From contig JBFJVZ010000108.1 in NCBI GenBank assembly GCA_041623895.1, positions 1 to 18,076 on the forward strand: 18,076 bases of DNA, written 5' to 3'. Position numbers and translations under genes: made by a program. Of the stretch, positions 13,729 through 18,076 are shown one piece after another; within the stretch, counting starts at the first letter, position 1; the number at the start of each line of letters is the position of its first letter. This DNA is from JBFJVZ01 sp041623895 (GTDB lineage: Bacteria > Planctomycetota > Planctomycetia > Pirellulales > Pirellulaceae). A model generated the notes under the pieces. That model made no database searches, was not told the DNA's origin, and worked only from the letters and a program-made list of their open reading frames with translations.

Positions 13729-14751
13729 CTACAGTACGGCTGCTACCTTTTCTGCGATTGCCTGGTAGCCGACGGCGTTCAGGTGTCCATTTCCAATTTC
13801 TCCGTTATGGAATCCATGCGGCCAACGGCCTTGGCGTGCTGCGTCACCCAACACGCCGCGCGCATCAATGACTAACAAACCAGCCTCGATCGCCGCCCGC
13901 TCCATCGATTGGAATTGTTCGTCTTGCCAGTCGTGCAGCACGATCTTGCCGTCGAAAATGTGCGGTGATCGGGGTGCGTACAGAATGACGATCGGCCGCT
14001 CGCTGATGTTGCGAATGGTTTGCATCGTGTCGTGCCAGAGGGTGGCGGAATGATCGACTTCCAGCGGGGCGTCCCTGCCGACAAACGCGGCTTCCCGTTG
14101 TCGCACCGGACCCACTGAGAATCGCAGTTGTCGGCGATTTCCTTCCTGGTCGGTCGCCAGATGTCGTACCGTTTGAATCAAGAACCCCGGTACCGCCGCA
14201 GCAATCCTGGAGTGCCAGTTGTTTTCTCGCGCATACATCGGTGTTGGTAATGGAGCGTCGTTTGCTGCACGCAAATCAGACAGCTCGACAATCATCAGCA
14301 GATGAACATCGATGTCCAATTCTGTTTCCACCTTGGGAATCTGCGTCAGCCAGTGTGACGCATTCTCGCCGCTTCGCGCAAACGGCAAGACTTGAACCGA
14401 ATCGCCACTGGATTTGGCCTCGCGTTCGATTTGCACGAACAGCTTCTGACTGTCGCGGACAACAACGCCTTCGGCTTGCGAGTCACCCCAGAGGGCAACC
14501 CGAATCGATCCGGGACGTGCTGCGGGAACTTCGCTGCGGCCCGGCATCCCGTGCATTCCGATCCCAGTGGTCGCGTAACCTTCGCTCCGCCAGCGGTATT
14601 GGTGACCGGGCGCGGGCAGGTAGGATTGACGCAGCGCGTCGAGCTGTTCGGGCAGATAACTGCGGACGAACAGCGGCGAAGTGATGCCGATGATCAACGT
14701 GCCCAGCAGCAGACCGGCACACCAACGGACGACAAGTCGCTTGCCGGTCAT
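13729..14751 (-). CDS. SGNH-fold hydrolase/acyltransferase, periplasmic, partner of the MBOAT
   Basis: A 340-residue protein with an N-terminal membrane anchor or signal (residues 9-28, CAGLLLGTLIIGITSPLF). The SGNH/GDSL nucleophile motif is VALWGDSQAEG (G89-D90-S91), and the C-terminal block is HGFHNGEIGNGHLNAVGY with catalytic His H323. The usual Asp before the His (DxxH or DxH) is absent: G320 and N321 occupy those positions. It may therefore work with a Ser-His dyad or use E318. The context suggests a role like AlgJ/AlgX, accepting acyl groups from the MBOAT and placing them on a polysaccharide. I chose ATG 14751, which overlaps the lactonase stop as ATGA, over an in-frame GTG at 14772. 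Confidence 0.82.
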   Translation of the reverse strand: MTGKRLVVRWCAGLLLGTLIIGITSPLFVRSYLPEQLDALRQSYLPAPGHQYRWRSEGYATTGIGMHGMPGRSEVPAARPGSIRVALWGDSQAEGVVVRDSQKLFVQIEREAKSSGDSVQVLPFARSGENASHWLTQIPKVETELDIDVHLLMIVELSDLRAANDAPLPTPMYARENNWHSRIAAAVPGFLIQTVRHLATDQEGNRRQLRFSVGPVRQREAAFVGRDAPLEVDHSATLWHDTMQTIRNISERPIVILYAPRSPHIFDGKIVLHDWQDEQFQSMERAAIEAGLLVIDARGVLGDAARQGRWPHGFHNGEIGNGHLNAVGYQAIAEKVAAVL

Positions 14752-15851
14752 CCTGGAAAGAACTTCAAACACATCGGCTTGTCGACTTCAAGCTGTGTTC
14801 CGGTCGGTGTCAGCTGGCCCGTATCGGCATTGATCGAAAAGACAACGATGTTATTGGTGTTCTGGTTGGCAACCAGCATGAACTTGCCGTCGGGTGAGAT
14901 GCGGAAGTTGCGGGGATGAACACCGCCGCTGGAGATTGCCGATGTCCGCTTCAACCTGCCGTCACGCGCGTTGTAAACAAAACAAGCGATCTCGCTGGGC
15001 CCGCGATTGCTGCAATAAACAAACCGTCCATTGGGATGAAACAGGATTTCTGCTGAACCACGGGGCGCGTCGTCAGGAGTTCCCGCCGCCATTGTGCTGA
15101 TCGTTTCCACCGTCTGGACGTTGGGGGGCGCGTAGCGGACGCTGGTAATTGTGCCCGACAGTTCGCCCAGAATCAGCATGTATCGCTGATCGGGGCTAAA
15201 CACAAAGTGTCGCGGGCCACTGCCGGCGGGCGCATCAATCGCCGCTGGGCTTGATGGATTCAGCGAACCATCGTGAGCGATGTCATACAAGTAGACTTTG
15301 TCGGTCCCCAAATCGGCCACTGCTACACGCTGGTCGGTCGGATCGAAGCGGCTGCTGTGCGCGTGGGGAGCCGTTTGCCGCCGTGGGTTTACACTGGATC
15401 CAACATGTTGGACAAACCCGCTGGATGCGGCCACGGAACCATCTTTGGCGATTGGAAACAGTGCCACGCTGCCGCCGCCGTAATTGGCAATTGCGGCGTA
15501 CTTGCCGTTAGACGCGGTGGCAACGAAGCAAGGCCCGTCGCCCATCGCGTCCTGGCTGCTCCGCTGGGAAAGTTTGCCTGTTTTCGGATTGATCTCCCAA
15601 GCGACAATCGCGGCGCCTTTGTCACGCTGGACTTCACAAATACTGTATAGCGACCGGGTGGGCCGATGGATGCAGATGAAAGTCGGTCGCGCCGTTTGAG
15701 CAACTTCGCGGGCCGCGGTCAGCGATCCCGTTTCGCTGTCGAACTGCGTCAAGTAGATCGCATTGCCGCCGGTACCGACATACAGCGGCACTGATTCGGC
15801 ATGGGCGATGGAGGCGGCAGCCAGCAACAAAGTCGCAATCAAGGGGCGCAT
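14748..15851 (-). CDS. Secreted lactonase-family seven-bladed propeller (Pgl-like)
   Basis: A 367-residue protein with a clear signal peptide (MRPLIATLLLAAASIAHA, cut after residue 18). The mature part shows the lactonase family (6-phosphogluconolactonase, YbhE-type, PF10282) signatures: VPLYVGTGGNAIYLTQFDSETGSL, NYGGGSVALFPI, TAPHAHSSRFDPTDQRVAVADLGTDKVYLY, GPRHFVFSPDQRYMLILGELSG and HPRNFRISPDGKFMLVANQNTNNIVVF. Because it is exported, cytosolic 6-phosphogluconolactone is an unlikely substrate; a periplasmic sugar lactone or a purely binding role is possible. ATG 15851 has a strong TAAGGAG seven bases upstream that includes the cyclophilin TAA. It is coupled to the SGNH gene by a 4-base overlap. 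Confidence 0.88.
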   Translation of the reverse strand: MRPLIATLLLAAASIAHAESVPLYVGTGGNAIYLTQFDSETGSLTAAREVAQTARPTFICIHRPTRSLYSICEVQRDKGAAIVAWEINPKTGKLSQRSSQDAMGDGPCFVATASNGKYAAIANYGGGSVALFPIAKDGSVAASSGFVQHVGSSVNPRRQTAPHAHSSRFDPTDQRVAVADLGTDKVYLYDIAHDGSLNPSSPAAIDAPAGSGPRHFVFSPDQRYMLILGELSGTITSVRYAPPNVQTVETISTMAAGTPDDAPRGSAEILFHPNGRFVYCSNRGPSEIACFVYNARDGRLKRTSAISSGGVHPRNFRISPDGKFMLVANQNTNNIVVFSINADTGQLTPTGTQLEVDKPMCLKFFPG

Positions 15852-15861
15852 GGCAGACTCC

Positions 15862-16293
15862 TTACTGCACCGTCACGGTCACGGTGTTCATTTTGTCGCC
15901 TTGTTGGATCGAGTCGACAACGTCTTGACCCTCGATCACTTTGCCAAACACGCTGTGTTTGCCGTCCAGGTGCGGGCAAGCGACGTGCGTGATGAAAAAC
16001 TGCGAGCCGTTGGTATTCGGTCCAGCGTTGGCCATCGAAAGCACACCGGGACCATCATGTTTCAGCGCCGGATCGAATTCGTCCTCGAATTTATACCCGG
16101 GCCCGCCGCGGCCGGTGCCTTCCGGGCAACCGCCTTGGATCATGAAGTCGGCGATCACACGATGGAATGTCAGGCCGTCATAAAATTTTTTTTCGCATAA
16201 CGATTCAAAATTGCCGACCGTTTTCGGCGTTTGTTCGTCAAACAATTCAACTTTGATGGTGCCCTTGTCCGTTTCAAAGGTGGCTACTTTCAT
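15862..16293 (-). CDS. Cyclophilin-type peptidyl-prolyl cis-trans isomerase
   Basis: A 143-residue minimal cyclophilin without a signal peptide, hence cytosolic. Conserved active-site elements are present: FHRVIADFMIQGG (R45, F50, M51, Q53), MANAGPNTNGSQFFIT (N92-Q98, F99) and LDGKHSVFGKV. H113 occupies the position of the cyclosporin-contacting Trp of human cyclophilin A, as is common in bacterial PpiB-like enzymes. It catalyses prolyl isomerisation during protein folding. It is the first gene of the run toward 10868, with its stop 10 bases ahead of the lactonase start. Its link to the envelope genes downstream is not obvious and may be only positional. ATG 16293 is preceded by a weak AAGAGA. 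Confidence 0.95.
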   Translation of the reverse strand: MKVATFETDKGTIKVELFDEQTPKTVGNFESLCEKKFYDGLTFHRVIADFMIQGGCPEGTGRGGPGYKFEDEFDPALKHDGPGVLSMANAGPNTNGSQFFITHVACPHLDGKHSVFGKVIEGQDVVDSIQQGDKMNTVTVTVQ

Positions 16294-16355
16294 GGTCTCT
16301 TGCTTTTGGAGTTAGAAGTCAAAAATCGTAAGTCTGCGGTTGAAGCGGGCCCCAT

Positions 16356-16949
16356 TTACGGCTCGGCCGATTCGGAGGGTTGGCTCGGCAGCGGTTCAGC
16401 ATCCTCGGCCTGCGCGTCGGTGTCTACCGGCTCGGCTGGAAAGGTCTCGATCTCCCCATGGATTGCTTCAGCAAAACCTTCATTCAGTGAATCGACCGGG
16501 ATTTCGTAACGGGTGCCATCATCCATGACCAGCTCGGCGGATTCGATCTCTTCATCTGCACTGTCTTGACGCAGGTGGATTTTTCCCGATCCTTTGCTGC
16601 CGTGCACCTCGAAGACAAAGGTCAAGGTGTCGTCGTCTTCATCCTGCTCGCTGGCAACGGTGATCAATTCACTAAAGTCCATCTCAATTTCTTCGATGAT
16701 CCCGATATGCTCTTCGATGACCGGATTATCTTTCAGCTGTTGTGCGGCTCCTTCGGCGATCAAGTCCTTGCCCGCACTGACGATGAAATAGCCAACTCCG
16801 CAACAGACCAGCGTACCGATCAGAAACATGGCACCGATGGTCGCCAACACCCACAGCCAGACGTTGCTGCCTTGCCGGGCCGGATAGGGGTCGCCATACC
16901 GCGGGTCTTGCGGTGGTTGCTCAAAGGGATTGTTGGGCGCCATCGACAT
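16356..16949 (-). CDS. Single-pass membrane protein with possible Coa1-like domain
   Basis: A 197-residue protein. Residues 1-26 are Pro/Gly-rich and probably cytoplasmic (NNPFEQPPQDPRYGDPYPARQ). One transmembrane helix follows (about 29-53, VWLWVLATIGAMFLIGTLVCCGVGYF). Then comes a compact domain (about 70-155) with NPVIEEHIGIIEEIEMD and FEVHGSKGSGKIHLRQ, which resembles the G-x-KG-x-G segment of the Coa1/Tim21 cytochrome-oxidase-assembly fold. The tail (about 165-197) is acidic and Pro-rich. The Coa1 similarity is from motif memory only and should be treated as tentative; otherwise the protein is hypothetical. No other respiratory-chain gene is in view. It lies 62 bases upstream of the cyclophilin on the same strand and could head the same transcript. 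Starts at 16949 and 16943 are both possible. Confidence 0.6.
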   Translation of the reverse strand: MSMAPNNPFEQPPQDPRYGDPYPARQGSNVWLWVLATIGAMFLIGTLVCCGVGYFIVSAGKDLIAEGAAQQLKDNPVIEEHIGIIEEIEMDFSELITVASEQDEDDDTLTFVFEVHGSKGSGKIHLRQDSADEEIESAELVMDDGTRYEIPVDSLNEGFAEAIHGEIETFPAEPVDTDAQAEDAEPLPSQPSESAEP

Positions 16950-17013
16950 GGGACAAGTTTTTTCGCGGCTGGCCTCGGATTTAGCTCAATCTAGCTGCTC
17001 GTCTATTCGACAT

Positions 17014-17034
17014 CCCGCACTCGCAGCGTGCGGG
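17014..17034. repeat. CCCGCAC...GTGCGGG hairpin in divergent intergenic region
   Basis: A perfect 7-bp stem (17014-17020 with 17028-17034) with loop TCGCAGC. A second palindrome, GGCGACG (17087-17093) with CGTCGCC (17106-17112), follows. Both lie in the 231-base gap 16950-17180 between the divergent Coa1-like and HEAT genes, where promoters for both must sit. No convincing -35/-10 pair was found. Confidence 0.4.
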
Positions 17035-17180
17035 CAAACAAGATCGCGGTAAGCTACATTAGAGCCTCCGAAGTGGCCGGGGCATAGGCGACGCCCTGAC
17101 ACAGCCGTCGCCGTGTTGTCGGAACGCCGACCCGGTGGCGCTGGCAACGACTCCAACACTCAAGCAAAGATGGGCTGATC

Positions 17181-17783
17181 ATGCGAATCCAGCACTTACT
17201 GTTCGTTGTCCTGGCCGCCGGATTGTCGTTGGACGTCAGTCAATTGATCGCCAAGGATCCAACGACTATCGCTGGACGCACGGTCGATGACTATGCGGCG
17301 CAGTTGACGGACGAAAATCGTGTCGTGCGGTTGCGAGCAGCGAAATCGCTTGCGGCATTCGGCATCTCCGCGGGCGATGCGCTGTCAACCGCACTTGATA
17401 GCGAAGACAAAGCGGTCCAGTACACCGCCGCGGTCGCTCTCGGTCGTCTCGGCGGTAAACCGCTGAAAGCCGCCAAGACTCGCCTCAAGCAGATGGCCAA
17501 AGACAAGGACTCGCTCGCCGCCCGCGTGGCTGCGTCGTTTGCGCTGTGCCGCGGCGGTCAGCTCGACCAACATTTACCAACCATGATCGACGCGCTCACT
17601 TATCCCGAACGCGGAATGGTTTGCAGCACAGCCGAGTTGATCGGCATGTTGGGACCGAGCGCCGCAGCAGCGGTCGAACCGTTGGAGCAACTACGCGAAC
17701 AGAACCGCCCCGGCGCCAAAGGCGGCGACTATCACATTGGCGGCGCGGCCATGAACGCACTGCGCAAGATCAAGGGCGAGTAG
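17181..17783 (+). CDS. Secreted HEAT-repeat protein
   Basis: A 200-residue protein with a signal peptide (about 1-24, MRIQHLLFVVLAAGLSLDVSQLIA). The mature chain is built of four to five HEAT/PBS-lyase-type helical repeats: DENRVVRLRAAKSLAAFG (44-61), DSEDKAVQYTAAVALGRLG (73-91), DKDSLAARVAASFALCRGG (108-126), PERGMVCSTAELIGMLGPSA (142-161) and a final GGAAMNALRKIKG. HEAT repeats make an alpha-solenoid for protein binding; the partner is unknown. It is probably periplasmic. No good ribosome binding site precedes ATG 17181. It stands alone: divergent from the gene on its left, and separated from the next + gene by a structured 212-base gap. Confidence 0.85.
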   Translation: MRIQHLLFVVLAAGLSLDVSQLIAKDPTTIAGRTVDDYAAQLTDENRVVRLRAAKSLAAFGISAGDALSTALDSEDKAVQYTAAVALGRLGGKPLKAAKTRLKQMAKDKDSLAARVAASFALCRGGQLDQHLPTMIDALTYPERGMVCSTAELIGMLGPSAAAAVEPLEQLREQNRPGAKGGDYHIGGAAMNALRKIKGE

Positions 17784-17836
17784 CGGTGTTTATGCCGACC
17801 ACGATCGATCCGCGGTACTGATAATGGGTCTCCATT

Positions 17837-17859
17837 CCGGCGATCTGTCGATTCGCCGG
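17837..17859 (+). terminator. Hairpin after the HEAT-repeat gene
   Basis: CCGGCGA (17837-17843) pairs perfectly with TCGCCGG (17853-17859), with a 9-base loop, about 54 bases after the stop. No T-run follows, so it would be a non-canonical terminator, or part of the adjacent repeat cluster. Confidence 0.3.
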
Positions 17860-17871
17860 CAGCGAAAGTAT

Positions 17872-17962
17872 GTCGTCGTTTGCTCCGCAAACGAACGTCC
17901 CCTGCGTTCGGCTACCGAAAGAAAGAACCTGAAGAACGTTCGTTCGCGGAGCGAACGACGAC
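17872..17962. repeat. Covarying inverted repeat upstream of the phosphatase gene
   Basis: Two 26-base arms (17872-17897 and 17937-17962) are inverted copies identical at 24 positions. Each arm also folds on itself: CGTTTGC-TCC-GCAAACG in the left and CGTTCGC-GGA-GCGAACG in the right. The two differences fall at the two partners of one base pair (T-A in one, C-G in the other), so each hairpin stays intact. A third hairpin, TTCGG-CTA-CCGAA (17907-17919), lies between them. It is probably a dispersed structured repeat. Confidence 0.6.
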
Positions 17963-17995
17963 TTAAATAATTTCACACGCTCGTGGTGTAGATAT

Positions 17996-18076
17996 TTGAA
18001 CTTGAAATCTGAAACCATTCTCGAATCGGCTGTCGCGGCTGCTCGCCTGGGCGGTCAGTTGCTGATGCGTTATTTC
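17996..18076 (+). CDS. Inositol monophosphatase-family protein, N-terminal fragment (runs off the window)
   Basis: Only about 27 codons are visible. They read LNLKSETILESAVAAARLGGQLLMRYF, the usual opening helix of the inositol monophosphatase/SuhB and 3'(2'),5'-bisphosphate nucleotidase family (pattern ..A...A...GG..L...F). The metal-binding motifs (GEE, DPLDGT) lie beyond the window, so the assignment rests on the helix alone. No ATG is in frame nearby; TTG 17996 and TTG 18002 are candidate starts and neither has a clear ribosome binding site. Confidence 0.5.
   Translation, partial: MNLKSETILESAVAAARLGGQLLMRYF

Noticed and set aside
14752..14772. GTG start for the SGNH gene with a 25-base overlap
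   Set aside because: ATG 14751 forms a classic ATGA overlap with the lactonase stop and leaves a normal signal/anchor N-terminus.
17770..18018. 82-residue minus-strand frame at the right end
   Set aside because: It covers the covarying repeat and the start of the phosphatase gene; its composition follows the repeat and no motif is seen.

Overview
The window looks like a chromosome segment of a planctomycete, most likely family Pirellulaceae (Rhodopirellula and relatives). This is inferred from protein content: the tail of a DUF1501 protein, a DUF1559 prepilin-type protein with an H-X9-DG tail, a giant secreted cytochrome c fused to a DUF1080 (3-keto-disaccharide hydrolase-type) domain and a PA14 domain, a secreted beta-propeller partner, and many intergenic GC-rich inverted repeats. 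No rRNA, tRNA, CRISPR array, transposase gene or phage gene was seen.

Layout. 2-313 (+) is the C-terminal end of a DUF1501 protein, convergent with a response regulator fused to a HATPase domain (387-1250, -). Next come a zinc-dependent NAD-type alcohol dehydrogenase (1351-2388, -), a REP-like palindrome (2441-2500), a small stand-alone M41/FtsH-protease-like protein (2532-3023, +) and a tandem universal stress protein (3030-3884, -). The DUF1559 gene (4158-5108, +) has a good sigma70-like promoter. It is followed by a 395-base gene-free stretch holding a large nested inverted repeat.

5504-10763 (+) is a two-gene unit. The first gene encodes a 1212-residue secreted protein with a DUF1080 domain, five CxxCH haem motifs and a PA14 domain. 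The second encodes a 489-residue secreted beta-propeller. The 151-base gap between them can form mutually exclusive hairpins. I infer a periplasmic redox/sugar-processing pair, possibly for 3-keto-sugar chemistry.

16293-10868 (-) is a tight five-gene run: cyclophilin, secreted lactonase-type propeller, SGNH hydrolase, AlgI-like MBOAT acyltransferase, and a multi-pass GT-C-type membrane protein. It has 10-base, ATGA-overlap and 6-base junctions and ends in a branched rho-independent terminator. MBOAT plus SGNH is the standard pairing for O-acylating an exported polysaccharide; the GT-C-like protein and the lactonase are unusual companions.

The right end holds a membrane-anchored protein with a possible Coa1-like domain (16356-16949, -), a secreted HEAT-repeat protein (17181-17783, +), a structured inverted repeat whose two arms differ only by compensatory changes (17872-17962), and the first codons of an inositol-monophosphatase-family gene (from about 17996, +).

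The observations most worth a second look are the DUF1080/pentahaem/PA14 fusion with its propeller partner, the five-gene polysaccharide-acylation operon, the nested inverted repeat at 5130-5372, the competing hairpins at 9158-9252 and the covarying repeat at 17872-17962.
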